Shown here one piece after another: positions 22,866-34,242 of a stretch of 64,000 bases of DNA. A model generated the notes under the pieces. The model was not told the origin of the DNA. It was given only the letters and a program-made list of their open reading frames with translations, and ran no database searches. How positions within the stretch are numbered: the stretch's first letter is position 1; each line of letters opens with the position of its first letter. Both the position numbers and the translations under genes were made by a program. The stretch comes from Miscanthus floridulus (taxonomy: Eukaryota > Streptophyta > Magnoliopsida > Poales > Poaceae): positions 11,375,908 to 11,439,907 of the forward strand of contig NC_089593.1 in the NCBI RefSeq assembly GCF_019320115.1. Reading direction: 5' to 3'.

Positions 22866-25800
22866 GTGCTCATTAAAATAGGGGTTATGCACCGGGGCTT
22901 GCCTTGGACAGGCGATGGGTCAGTAAGGTCAGCACCAATAGGCTCTGAGGCTCCCTCCTACACGAGGATCTCCTCCTCGTACTCCTCAATCACCTCGTCG
23001 TACTTCGGCTCACCGACGGGCACGAAGTCTACCAGCTCATGATCTACCTGAAATGATGATGCAATGCTTAGGAATATAACAACAACAATTCTTAAAATAA
23101 AAGCATGTTGATTTAGCTACTAAGCTAGTCTACAGACCATGGTGCTAAGCTATCTATTGTTACCAATAACAAGTTTGAAATATGACATTCATTATTATTA
23201 TAGCAACTACAGATGTTCTTACTCCTAATGCTAATTTATGCTATATACGATAAGGCAAGGGCAATAGCTACTCTATTTAGCATCCTATTCTAGGACTACG
23301 AAATTTACAGCAAGTACATAATAACCTAGCGAGCCCACTGTAAAATTTTTATATCTATAGCTATCACCAATTTTCCACAATTATTCCTACAATATTAATC
23401 TACATAATATTAGCTCTCTAGTTTTTGAATGTACGAACCTACCATTTGCATGGCTAACTTTAATCTAACTGCACTAACAGGTAGATGGAAATTTTGCGAA
23501 CCTAACAAACTTGGTTTCACTATTTTTGGACATCTACCGAATTTACTATAATTTATCAAAGTTCAGCTCATAACTAAATTAGATAAGCATTTCTATTTTA
23601 CTAGAAATTGAAGAAACCAATTTCTAACCCGTGGTCCAACTCGCGTGACTCGACCCACAACGGTGCGACACGCGCGTGCAGCGCGGCCCACGCGCGGGCG
23701 TGGCCTAGCCGGACAATGGTCCGCAGCGGGAATTACCCGCGCGCGTGCCACAATATGCAAAAGAGCCCTTGGGTTCCCATCAAATGACAATGCAGTCCAT
23801 TCCACTATTCCCTCCTCTCACTGACTCTAGCACTTAACCCCTTTGTTTACTTCAAATTTGCGTTGCGATGCCCCTGACCGGACTTAATTGAGCCGCGGCC
23901 TCGTCAGCCAAACGTCGGCGAGCACCGACCACGCCGGCACACACCAGCATCCCCACGAGCTTCCACGTGCCACGCGCAACGGATTGAGGTAACACACGCT
24001 TAGAATGGCGCACCACGCATGCATGGCCACATGCTACGGCGGTGACTGGCCGCGGTAGCCCGACACCGGCAAAATTGAATGCCTCAAATACTACTCGGTG
24101 ACCACCAGCAGGCTGCATTGAACAAAGTAGCAGTTCTAATTGGTTCGCTACTACCTTCAAATGCGTCGGCCATGAAAATGGCACCTACCTACATCCACCG
24201 GGGATGGCCATGCGCTCCGCGCACTTCTACCCTAATCGAGTCAACCAGGTACTCTAGGAGTGAGAGGACCTCACCAGCGGTGTGACGGACGGACTGGGTG
24301 AAGGCACGGGGCTTGGCAAGATGGTTGGCCATGAACACGGGGTGACGCTGGTTCCCGGCGAGCACAGCGACGGCGTCTCCGATGACCCACTACTCCGCCG
24401 ATGAAACCACTACACGATTGCGATAACCAAGTCAACTATTACTCAAGGCACATCCTAATTGAAACAACGAAGCACCACACGACGCTCTGGTCGTGCGCCC
24501 GCTCAGGCAGCCATGGCGGACCACCGTGAGGGAAACGCCCCATCTCACCTCGTTGAAGGCCGAATGAAAGCCGGGATGACTTCACTCACATGCTAACTAT
24601 TTGGGCTCGCAGTGGGCACGGTTAATTGGAAAACGGTGGAGTGGTTGAGGCCAATTTCAGTGGTGACCCCTAAGGACTTATGGCGGTCGGTGGTGAAAGA
24701 ATTCCAAATTGGCGTCCTTCCCATGTACCACCGCCACAGTGACCGGTTTGGCATGATGATGTCCTTCCACGCGACCACCACACGTGCACGATACACAGAA
24801 AATGGCAGCGCGTCGATTTGGTTGCTTGGCGTGGCTCGGGTGGTCAACGACCTTACAAGCGAAGTGATTGGTGCCTTTGGCGTGGCCTTGAGCGCAAGCA
24901 CGAGAACGCAACAAGCTGGATGAGCCCACGCATGCGCATAGCTGACGTCAACGGGAGCAGTACTAGGACGACAGTGCCGGACGGCACGCAATGTGAGCGA
25001 CGTGACGCGACACGAGCAGTAGCCATGGCGGACGTGCTAAAGGGGAAGCAGAGCCGCCAGGATCCAAGCACAGTGCGCTTATGTGCGTGCGGGTGCCGGG
25101 CAGATACGTCCACCCACAGCAGCAGCGCAGGACCCGGCGCACAGCCGGCCAAAGTAGGGTAGGGCATGAGTGGCGTCCTAGACGTAGCGTGTCAGCCGCG
25201 GCGACTAAACCGCGCACCAGCGTGTGGCAGCAGGTAGCTGAGGCAGCAGCGCCAGGACCATACACGCGATGTGCTTGCATAGGGTGGCAGTGAGGACGTG
25301 GCTGGTGCTACGCCGCGCACTGAGCGAGCCAGCAATGGCGCCAAACCGAGCAACGGCGGTGACCGCGGCCAGCGCGGGCTCTGTTCAAAATAGGTGATGT
25401 GCACGGTTTTTAAATCTATCACAAAACCCTACCGAAAGGTCCAAATGCCAAACCAATTCTTCTATACGCTAGAGGGTACTTAGATCTATCGATCTATGCC
25501 ACGACATCACGCTACTTCTTAAGCCGATCTCTCTACAAAAATTGCCAAACGTGGCTTCTTGATATGCTAGCTAGCGAACCTCGTCCTCGACCGTACATAT
25601 TTCATCATCGCCTACGAAGTACGTACTACCAACTTTTATTAAAGTTCACATACACATTCTACATCATGTTATTCGATAATAATTCGCTTAGAATACTAAA
25701 CGATATAAAGCAGCATGAAACGTAACATTTGTTTCTTGTTTCGGATGAATGTTTCAAGTGCCGTACATTGATTTATACTTTACATTACACACATTTACAC

Positions 25801-25866
25801 ATAAGTATGATGCTCATGCAGTGTTTTAGCAAAAAAACTATACAATGTAACACCGAGGGTGTTACA
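21511..25866 (-). mobile_element. 4.36-kb insertion, probable giant solo LTR of a TGTAACACC-type element
   Basis: TCAGC occurs on both sides (21506-21510, 25867-25871; the match extends to TCAGCTA) and removing the insert restores the integrase reading. On the minus strand it begins TGTAACACCCTCGGTGTTAC, a near-perfect hairpin, and ends GGGCAGTTCTGCCGTA. No internal pair of LTRs, primer binding site or coding domain is visible over 4.3 kb, so I read it as one long LTR of a Tat/Retand-like gypsy family. A large non-autonomous element is the alternative. GC content rises sharply at 23600-25400, where short overlapping open frames have no recognisable product. Confidence 0.65.
22761..22862. repeat. 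Compound (CA)n(TA)n microsatellite
   Basis: An uninterrupted run of ca dinucleotides passing into ta dinucleotides. Confidence 0.95.
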
Positions 25867-26706
25867 TCAGCTATGGCAAGAGCTCTTCCGTTTGGCTGGT
25901 GTCACTCTCAAGATGTCTTCAGCTTACCATCCACAAACCGATGGGCAAATGGAGCGCATGAATCAATGCATGGAAACGTTCTTGCGTTGCTTTGTCAGTG
26001 CCTGTCCAGCTAAGTGGCTCGATTGGATTTATCTGGCCGAATATTGGTACAACACCACATGGCATTCTTCGCTGAGCTATTCACCATTCTTTGTTCTCTA
26101 TGGTCATCATCCTCAGCACTTCGGGATCTCTAAAGACACTACAGTTTGCTCGGTCCCTCTCGATGATTGGATGAAGAAGTCCCTGATGAACATGCTCATT
26201 TAGCAGCACCTCGCTAGAGCTCAGAAGCGAATAAAGACAGGCTGACAAATCTCGCTCTGAACACCAATTCGCAGTCGGTGGCTGGGTGTACCTCAAGTTG
26301 TAGCCATATGTCCAAACATCCTTGGCCCCATGCGCTAATCAAAAGCTAGCGTTCAAATTCTTTGGCCCATTTCAGGTCATTATCCGTGTGGGCGATGTCG
26401 CGTACAAGCTCAAGCTTCCGGAGGATTCAGCTATCCACCATGTCTTCCATGTGTCCCAGCTCAAGACGACGGTGCCTACATCTCACTCGGTGGCTGATCT
26501 CCCCAACACTCTTGACGGGCTACAGATTCCAGTGAAGGTCCTACAGCGGCGCGTCCACGCCACCAACCATGACGTCGTGCCACAGGTGCTCATGCAATGG
26601 TCAAATCTCCCACGTTCACTAGCCACCTAGGAAGACACTGAAGCTCTATGCAGCGGTTTCCATGCGCCCCTGCTTGGGAACAAGTAGGTCTTCGTCGAGG
26701 AGGGGA
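25867..26706 (+). pseudogene. Gypsy integrase C-terminal part with chromodomain-like end
   Basis: Resumes with LWQELFRLAGV and SSAYHPQTDGQMER, which carries the third catalytic Glu region, then the WYNTTWHSSL segment, the GPFQVI..VGDVAYKLKLP region and HHVFHVSQLK. The last part (RRVHATNHDVVPQVLMQW) resembles a chromodomain, which in chromoviruses directs integration to marked chromatin. Stops near 26201, 26245 and 26629 and a frame change near 26300 break it. It ends at a purine tract GAGGAGGGGA directly before the LTR. Confidence 0.85.
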
Positions 26707-27099
26707 TGTTAGCATCGCCAGGGGAGCGGAACATGATCCAGCCACCAGCCAGGCGGACGACGCTGGACCAGAACGCGTCGTGGTCGCTTTGAACCAGAGC
26801 GTACCAGAACTAAGGAGAAGCGACCGAGCCCGACGCGCTAATGTGCGATTTGGTGGACATGAGTGGGCGTGAATCCTAGGCTAGACACAGCTACGCCTGT
26901 GTGATTCACGCCGAGGCCAAGGCCTTGTATAAATACTGGGAGAGAGACAGAGGAAAGGGGGAGAATACAATCAGAACCAAATCAATACTAAGCTTCCTCC
27001 TCCAACTATCTTGCGTGTTTCCCCTCCTGCTCCCTTTCTTCTTCTCCAATCCTTCCCAAATTCTACCCGATCCTTCCCCTCCGATCTCTGATGCTAACA
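26707..27099 (+). repeat. 3' LTR of the gypsy element
   Basis: 393 bp with ends TGTTAGCATCG and GATGCTAACA, a 10-bp perfect inverted pair, preceded by the polypurine tract. TATAAATA at 26928-26935 marks the probable U3 promoter. No matching 5' LTR exists in the window. Confidence 0.88.
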
Positions 27100-30000
27100 T
27101 AGACCTACTTCCATAGCGATTCTAGAAAAGGCATGATGAATTTGCAGTGCCAGAGCTGGTAACAAGATCTAACTGGTGGTTAGTCTTTTTATTTAGTATG
27201 TGTCATGTGCCACTACTATACAAAAGAAATGTTTCGCCTATGAAAAGATTGGACATTGCAGCTTCTGTTTTTCCTAATGCCTTTTGGTATTAGTAAATAG
27301 AGCTAATGGTGCAAAAAAAACTGAGATTAGATAGACCTCCTTGAAGTGTTTCGGCCCTATATTTATGGTTGTTTCAGCTGCTTGCTACTTAAACACCTGT
27401 ATGTGTATTTTCTCTTTATCCCAGCTTGTTTTTGATTGGGTTCCAGAGCTTGATTTAAGGAGAACATTTGTATTCACATTTTTGGGCCTTGACCTTGTGG
27501 GGCCAACTTTACATGTCGGGTAGTCTTTTTCTGACCTTGAAGACTAATTATCAGTATGTAATATAGCTAGCTTTTTCTGCCACTGCTGGTTGACAATAAA
27601 TCTCTATTTGCAGATACCTGTATTTGAGCAAGTTAGTACTCTATGGTCACCACTTATAGCTATTGCCTTCAAAGCGATGCAGCTCTGCAGCAGCTTGCAC
27701 TAGCTATGTCACCCTGAAATCTCTCAGCGTGTCCACGTCAACCCAAGTTCGCTCCCGTGGACACCGTTGAGCCACGTCGCCCGGAAATCCCCGTCCACAG
27801 AAACGCCCCACGTAAATATCCTCCAGCGATGCAAGTTGCATTGCATGAGCAGATTATGAGGCTTCCCTTCCTTCCTCTTTGTTGTGGCATGAGTGAGAGC
27901 TGTCCACGCTTGTGTGTGCTGGGAAAGACCTTTTTCTCATGTGCCTGCTCTCCTTGCCATCGCCGGGCCAGGTATGTGTGTGGATCTAGCTCGTTGGCCT
28001 TCATCACTGGAGGAGCCCCACACCAGCGCATCTGGCCTATTGCACATGGTGGAGCTGCACTCTCCTTGTCCCCCTCCCCTTCCCTCAGCTCTCTCTCTCC
28101 TCACTGCGAGGATCTTGGCTCCCCTCCCCTTGGAGTCCGGCGACTCCTGCCGCCCTCTTGTTTTTAAACATGCGGATCATGTCTACAACTAATATCCTTT
28201 GTTGTACAATGATGATCAGTTGTTTCATTCTTCATGTTATCTACTGAGGTTTTGGGATTGTGCAATGATGAACATTTTTTTAAACTGAGATAATGGAATT
28301 GTGCAGTGATGATTAATTGTTTCATTCTTCCATGATTCTTGCTATTTGCATTGGTTTTGTGATGACAATGTCATTAGGGCCTACCAATTCTCTTTTGCAT
28401 GTGTTGTTTTGTTTTTATTAGTTGCTACGTTTTTGTGCGTTTGTTGCTGAGCACAGGTCCATTGTCAATGATGTCTTTAGTTCACATAATTCGCTGGTTG
28501 TTATGTTACTGAGCACACCCATTGCCAATGATGTATTTACTCAGCATAGATTCATAGTTGGGTGGCTGCAATGGGTGCCTCTGTTTCAGTTTGGTACAGA
28601 TCTATCCTCTTTGTTTTTTCCCTTATATGTTTTGGTCTTGTTCTTCTGGTCCATCAAATAATACATTTGGGCTTAGGCTACATTGTGCCTGCTGGTCAGT
28701 GCAATTTCGAGGTTAGTATATAATGTGCCTTTTCTGCTACATCTTCCTTTGTTTTTGCTTAAATTTGATTGGTCTATTTTTTTTGTTATTGCTGTTTGTT
28801 ATAGACGTAGGATAAAGTATTAGAATTGGAATTTCCAAGCATAAAAAACAATTTACTATGCTCCAGGTGAGGCGTTATCCCATGCCTATCCAGTTTCCTT
28901 TCTTTGTGCTTTTTTTATTTGCCCAAACATGTGACCATGTATTGCGAGCCTATGCAGCCTTAGATTCATTCAAGTATTTGAAAGGGACATTTTACTCTTT
29001 ATATTGCTGCAGCCAAATCATGTGAATTATTAGGTTGCTGTGTGTTACCAGGAAACGCATCTGCAGCCTTCCAAGCTGTGTGACTACATACCTTCCCACC
29101 TTTACATGTTTAGTTGATGAAGTATTTGCTGATTCCTTGTTGCCTATTGGCATGCCATGTTTACATAGTATAAATGTGCTTGCTGTATTGTCACTACTGA
29201 TGGTTATAGTTACAAATATTTTTTTAGTCTACACATGGGTACACCATATATTAGCCCTTTCTTCTGCAGAATGAAACTGCAGCATACCATCTATGGATTT
29301 TTCCTTATCTTTTAGAGGTGTTATGTTTAGACCTTCTGTCCACCCTCCTCCTTCGGTTATGTCTTCCTCTTCAAACGATGACCAATTATTTTTGGGAGTC
29401 CACCGCACCTTTCTTTATTTATTCAACCGCCGAAACCATTATTTCCTGGTTTTCCCTATCTTATTCCCAAGGCTCTCTACACAATAAAAAGATGCATGAC
29501 TTCTTCTTAACAACACTTGGTTCTTTTATCACCAGATTGGGTAATACATTTTTCCTATTGCGATGTACCTACCAGCACAGCTCATGAACCAATCATTTAC
29601 CATTTCCTAACAAACATATTGCTGTTTGACAACTGTAATGCTTTATCAGCAAATTATCTGATTATTTCACTCTCAGCAATTGATTTCTCTATGCAAGGCC
29701 CGTTTGTCAAATTCTTTTCTCCTTTCTACCAGTGTTGGTAGAGTGCAGATACCTGTCAATGGCATTGTGTCTCTATAGTCTGGCTTCATGTGATTGATTC
29801 GAAAGTTTTATGCCTCAAATATGATATTTTTTTGTTCCATTTTTTTGTGCTATTACCATGGATTCTGTGACATTTAGATTTGGAGCAGGCCGTACAAGAG
29901 CCTTTGTTCTGCGAAACTGTAAGATGTAGTGCGGTGTACATTGCTTGGTGAAGCATCTCAAGCTTGTATTGAAAAATCTGGATGCGTACCTACTTACACA

Positions 30001-30431
30001 TAGAAACAGGTTCAGGTTCATATAAAAAAATCTTTGTGGATTAATTTGCATTTGCGCATCCAAAATGATTTCGGTATTACCGGAATGGAATTTAGGTGTG
30101 CATACTTCTGCTTGGGTTCTCTGTTTTTTTCCCTACTGTATGGTGATTCTCAGAAACCTGCAGAATGAAGGTTCCTTTTTAGCAGTCTCATTTACACTGC
30201 ATACAGTAAGGTTTTGTGTCATCTCCATATTAGTTTACTACTTACATGATGATAACAGGTCATATGTGCATCAAAGGCAAAGCATGCTTATTTCAACCGT
30301 CCTAGAGGAACCATGGCGGTTGATTTTTTTTATTATACTACTTTCAGAACTGACACTTGGAGTGGATATGGCAAATGAATTATGCGACCTCTAGAATAAA
30401 AGTGTTATATACGTTTAAAATGCTAATATAG
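27100..30431. other. Long unassigned stretch, no gene recognised
   Basis: Mostly T-rich with intron-like character and several 'ttgcag' and 'gtaag' strings, but no chain of exons with a recognisable product. A moderately GC-rich patch at 27710-28170 has a 136-codon open frame without any domain I know. The stretch ends close to a possible Helitron terminus (30501-30528), so it could be Helitron cargo; I found no matching 5' end. Confidence 0.4.
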
Positions 30432-30500
30432 AGTGCATGCATGACTGCTTAGCGTACAACGCGCCTGCCTGCATAGACCAAACAGTGGTCGTCTGCACTC

Positions 30501-30528
30501 GCGCGCAGGGGCGCGCGGCTCGTACTAG
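30501..30528 (+). mobile_element. Possible Helitron 3' terminus
   Basis: GCGCGC-AGGG-GCGCGC can form a hairpin about 10 nt upstream of CTAG followed by T, the layout of Helitron 3' ends. The only 5' candidate sites are not convincing. A 24-nt phrase AGTGCATGCATGACTGC... occurs at 30432-30455 and again at 30527-30550, which suggests a local duplication as an alternative explanation. Confidence 0.35.
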
Positions 30529-30754
30529 TGCATGCATGACTGCATAGCGTGGCAGGGTCATTACTGTTCCACCTTGTTATATGAGATTCCTTGGTACCTG
30601 TAAATCTGGCCTGCACGCCTAACAAAAGATAAGGGGAGGAGTAATTTTTAATACCTAAAAGTTAGTCAAAATTAGCCGTGACGCTTCTAAACAGAAGGGC
30701 TAATAAGATAAGCTAATTTTGTATTACTATTTGTTAGCCAACCTCGGCTAATTT

Positions 30755-31121
30755 GGGCTTGTTTGGTTACCCTTGCTAAAGTTTAGCCACTAAACTTTAG
30801 TCACTTTAGCTAATAAACTGTCAAACAAACTAACTAAAAAGGAACTAAAGTAGTTTAGTCACATTAGTCACCCAAGAGTAGCCAAAAGTGGGCTAAAGTG
30901 TTCAGTGGACAAGGGCTGCCTCTCATTATTGCTGGTCCCATACCTTGATTTGGACATTCATTAAGGGTAGTTTAGTCTTCGTTAAACTGTTTTAATGACC
31001 TTTAGTCACTTTTAGTCACTGAAACCAAACATGGGTGACTAAAGTTTAGTCACTAGTTTTAATAGACTAAATTTTAGTCCTAACTAGTAACTAACTACCT
31101 CTAATTGATCTAAACATGGCC
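30755..31121. mobile_element. Tourist-like MITE (degenerate)
   Basis: Starts GGGCTTGTTTGGTTA and ends with the inverse of GGCCATGTTTAGAT; the interior is rich in 'actaaagtttagtcac' phrases in both orientations. The flanks are TTT and TTA, so the 3-bp target duplication is imperfect. Style resembles the element at 312-501. Confidence 0.6.
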
Positions 31122-31375
31122 TTAATTTTTTTTTAAAAAAAAATCGCATGACCGCTAGCTATGCTAGCTGATGATGGATGGATCTCGATCGCTCTCTGCT
31201 GTGAACGTGGATCGATCATTTCCTGGCGCATGCAGTACGCACGCAACCTAGCATTGCGGCCATTGCCACACACGTAACGTGCGTACGGTTGCACTATCGA
31301 TGCGCATGCGTAGTGCTGCGTACGTCGATCGCGCGCGTGCCTGATCGATCTGATCGCGTACGTAAAAAACGGACG

Positions 31376-31413
31376 GAATGCCCAGCGCTCCTCCTCCGCC
31401 GTCAGCACCCGGT
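31376..31413 (+). repeat. Upstream copy of a 38-bp piece of PMD gene exon 1
   Basis: Identical to 34183-34220, starting GAATGCCCAGCGCTCC. The sequence right of this copy is transposon-derived, while the sequence left of it is presumably the gene's original upstream region. The two copies flank a 2.77-kb block. Confidence 0.85.
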
Positions 31414-33040
31414 TGTGATATAGTAAACCTAAATTTTTTTTTTTTATAGTTGGAGAAAGATACACGAGAAGAAACCCATACAAGGATGACGAGCTCTTAG
31501 AGATGGTCAGCGACCTTTGCAACTTCATAATGGACCAGATTGTGTATCATAAAGGCACTTATCATCATCTTCTTTCCGAGTTAGGTAGTAATCTTCTATA
31601 CCAACATCTTCGAGAAATTGATAGGCTAGCGCCCTAGGCCGTTGATGATAATGTGGATTTGTAGTATGGTTTGGATCAGACTTTGAAACGGTTTGGACTT
31701 TGTTTTGCATGTGGACTTGTGGATTTCTTAATGGACTATGTTATAATGACTTTGGAACAGTTTGGACTTTGGTGTGAATTTCATCTTCTTTGCGGGTGCA
31801 TTGTTTGCTAATTATATTTGTTGCAGGACTGAGCTGCTAGTGGATTTGGTTTGGTGGCACATGTGAAGCCCAGCAGGTGTTCGTCAAAATGCTTCTGTGA
31901 TTTGCCTGCTTCAGTTCATACGTGCAGGGGCAGCCGCTTCCACTTAAGAGCAGGTGGATTTGAACGGGGGTTGCTTTTTCCGCGCGTGGAGGTGAATTAT
32001 TTAACCAAGCAAACTATCTAGGTCTTGTCCTATCTTGTTGTGTGCATGTCTCTCAGAACTATACGCACTGTGTATGATCATTTTTAGCTGCAGGGTTGGA
32101 ATAACATCTCATAATCTATTTTAGATTTAAGTTACATTGAAATTAACATTTTCTATAAAAAAAGTGTGTATGAAAACATGTCAGTTCTTTCTGAGCACAA
32201 AATCAACATGTGTTCCTAATTCATTTAAGTTGTTAAGATATGTTCTCATGCTCAAATGAAATTGATTTGCATGAGTACGGTTGTTTGTTCATAGTTCACA
32301 GTTAACGAAAATCGTAGTACAATTCAGTTGAAGGTATCTGTACACCAAGAGTGCTCGATACAGTAGCACCACCAGACTTGGTCGTGTTTAGCACAAGTTA
32401 TTCAGCTATAATTATTTCCTTATGCAAGTAGCTATAATATTTTTCCATGAATTATAAATAGAACAGCTTGTTATGCTGTTGCAAGGTTAACTATCCATCA
32501 TGTGTCCTTGCAGTAATATTCTTGTGTAATTTATTTTATGTTGACATTGAGAATCTGAGAAAAAATAGATATGTATAATACATGACATTGAGAGCACTTA
32601 TGTGTTGTTCCGTAACCAAGTTCTTTAGTAGGGCTGCCTCCTAGTTTTTGCTGCTTCTGGACTGATGGAGCTGTGTCAATCTCTGCCAGCCTTGTACTGC
32701 GTAGTACCATGGTTTACAGATATTACGTTTTTTGCTGTTTGTGTTTATAATTACAGCCACCTGACTTGTTGAATTATTTCTTTCTCTAGCACAAGATCCG
32801 GCAGTGAGCTGCTCTGCTATTGTTTGCTCTTGCCTCCTTGTCTGCAGGTGCGTGATTTTAGTTCAGATGTGATTACATTTGAGCCCCCTGGATTCTTACA
32901 TTTGGGAGCCGTAGAAACACAGATGGTTATTAGAGCAGCATGTCACTGACTTGAGCTGCGCAATCTGTTTGGTTGCACAATCTTGCTGTAACGTATTTGA
33001 GGCATGAGGTATTTCACTTGGCTGGAGCAATGGTTTATTC

Positions 33041-33160
33041 TTTTCTAGTGTCAATGCAATCAATTTCAGCTGGGTGCTTCTTTACCAGTGTCAATGCAAT
33101 CAATTTCAGCTGAGTGCTTCTTTACTAGTGTCAATGCAATCAATTTCAGCCGTGTGCCTG
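33041..33160. repeat. Three 40-bp tandem repeats
   Basis: The phrase TGTCAATGCAATCAATTTCA recurs at 40-bp spacing (33050, 33090 and 33130) with one or two changes per unit. Confidence 0.9.
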
Positions 33161-33523
33161 TGTAACAATATACAACTAATTGAATACAGTTAACTTATAT
33201 GACAGATCACTTTGGTCACAAACAGCTGTGGATGGGTCTGTGAACTAATGCAATATCGCCCAGTGAATGATGCATTGCATGGTTTGTGAACTGTTGGTGG
33301 CTATGCTGTTGTTTGAACTTGTGCCATTTGGTGTGGCTAACTTTAAATGTAACTGATCTGTGATGATCTGTGAATTGTAATGGCAATGGGACCTCTCTCT
33401 CTATATGTAATATGTGATGATTTGTGATGATCTGTGACGATTTGAATGTGGTGTCAATTTAAATAATGATCTTGTGTTTGTGGATGTATATATGTATATT
33501 TGTGGTGATCAGATTCGAATTTG

Positions 33524-33528
<5 letters not shown>

Positions 33529-33554
<26 letters not shown>
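33529..33554. repeat. (TA)n microsatellite, left side of Micron-like copy A
   Basis: A TA run directly adjoining the element. Confidence 0.9.
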
Positions 33555-33557
<3 letters not shown>

Positions 33558-33818
33558 AGAGGCTATTCAGCAGCCGGCTACAAAATAAGTTATTCTGTAG
33601 CCACCTCTATTTACCATAATTTTATATACTAATTTACCATAATGTCAATACATATTTACGATAGTTGGGTTACTATAACACATGGGAATATTTACCATAA
33701 CGTTATAGTAAACCACTTAGTAAGGAGTTACTGTAAATCTCGTAAATTAACATAGTAATTATCGTAACTCAAAGTGGCTACAGAATAAGTTATTCTGCAG
33801 CCAGCTATAGGATAGTAG

Positions 33819-33820
<2 letters not shown>
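33555..33820. mobile_element. Micron-like TA-microsatellite-flanked element, copy A
   Basis: 266 bp starting GGGAGAGGCTATTCAGCAGC and ending AGGATAGTAGTT, with (TA)n on both sides. It contains two near-palindromes of the form GGCTACA.AATAAGTTATTCTG.AGCC near its ends. Copy B (44397-44662) differs at one visible base (33687 region: gggaata versus gtgaata). Elements that sit inside TA microsatellites were described in rice as Micron; the family assignment here rests on that habit rather than on sequence comparison. Confidence 0.75.

Positions 33821-33896
<76 letters not shown>
33821..33896. repeat. (TA)n microsatellite, right side of Micron-like copy A
   Basis: A long uninterrupted TA run. Confidence 0.95.
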
Positions 33897-33898
<2 letters not shown>

Positions 33899-34184
33899 GG
33901 TCAGATTTGAATTTGAATTATTATTTTTTTGCTGAAAAATCCACTGTAGGGACGGTTCTTGATTGAACTGCCCTTACAAATACACACAGCAGGGGCGGCT
34001 GGTGATACAGCCGCCCTTACAGAAGTCCACTACAGGAGCGGCTGATATTACCAGCCACCCCTACAGAGGACACTATAGGGGCGGCTGAAAACACTAGCCG
34101 CCCCTACAGAGACACCCTCTGTAGGAACACTCTGAGAAAGACGGCTGACGCAGCCGCCCCTACAGTTAACTTCTGTAGTAGTGA

Positions 34185-34242
34185 ATGCCCAGCGCTCCTC
34201 CTCCGCCGTCAGCACCCGGTGATCCAAGGCCTTGCTTCAATG
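34185..34242 (+). CDS. Candidate upstream exon of the PMD gene
   Basis: ATG at 34185 opens a 58-nt frame (MPSAPPPPSAPG...) ending at a good donor G|GTAAGT (34243). An acceptor TGTGACAG at 35088 joins it in frame to the large PMD exon, completing a Gly codon. The joint adds 54 residues before the strong internal start at 35193. It may be coding or 5' UTR. A CACTA end stops one base before its first A, so transcription through it would need a promoter within the transposon or 2.8 kb away. Confidence 0.45.

Larger units (their letters stand above)
6592..27099 (+). mobile_element. Ty3/gypsy chromovirus-type element, 5'-truncated and split by nested insertions
   Basis: Element segments, read by skipping insertions: 6592-7102 (gag end, protease), 17275-19194 (protease end, reverse transcriptase, RNase H, integrase zinc finger), 21222-21510 (integrase core), 25867-26706 (integrase C-terminus, chromodomain-like end), 26707-27099 (3' LTR). 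The domain order protease-RT-RNaseH-integrase is Ty3/gypsy order, and the chromodomain-like tail and short LTR suggest a Reina-like chromovirus (inference). No 5' LTR or gag N-terminus is present; sequence left of 6592 is a copia LTR. Many in-frame TAG stops and at least one frameshift make it non-functional. Confidence 0.9.
31414..34183 (+). mobile_element. CACTA (En/Spm) element remnant, left end missing
   Basis: The right end TTCTGTAGTAGTG (inverse CACTACTACAGAA) is a CACTA terminus, and the last 240 bp (33946-34183) hold subterminal repeats in both orientations around GGGGCGGCT. No left CACTA end is present; the left margin is the duplicated exon piece. A 60-codon open stretch at about 31456-31635 (phrases NPYKDDELLEMVSDLC and YHKGTYHHLLSELG) may be the end of an element gene. 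A Micron-like element sits inside. Confidence 0.7.

Noticed and set aside
27757..28192. Overlapping 136- and 99-codon frames as a short gene
   Set aside because: No domain, no splice context, and both frames are open only because of moderate GC.
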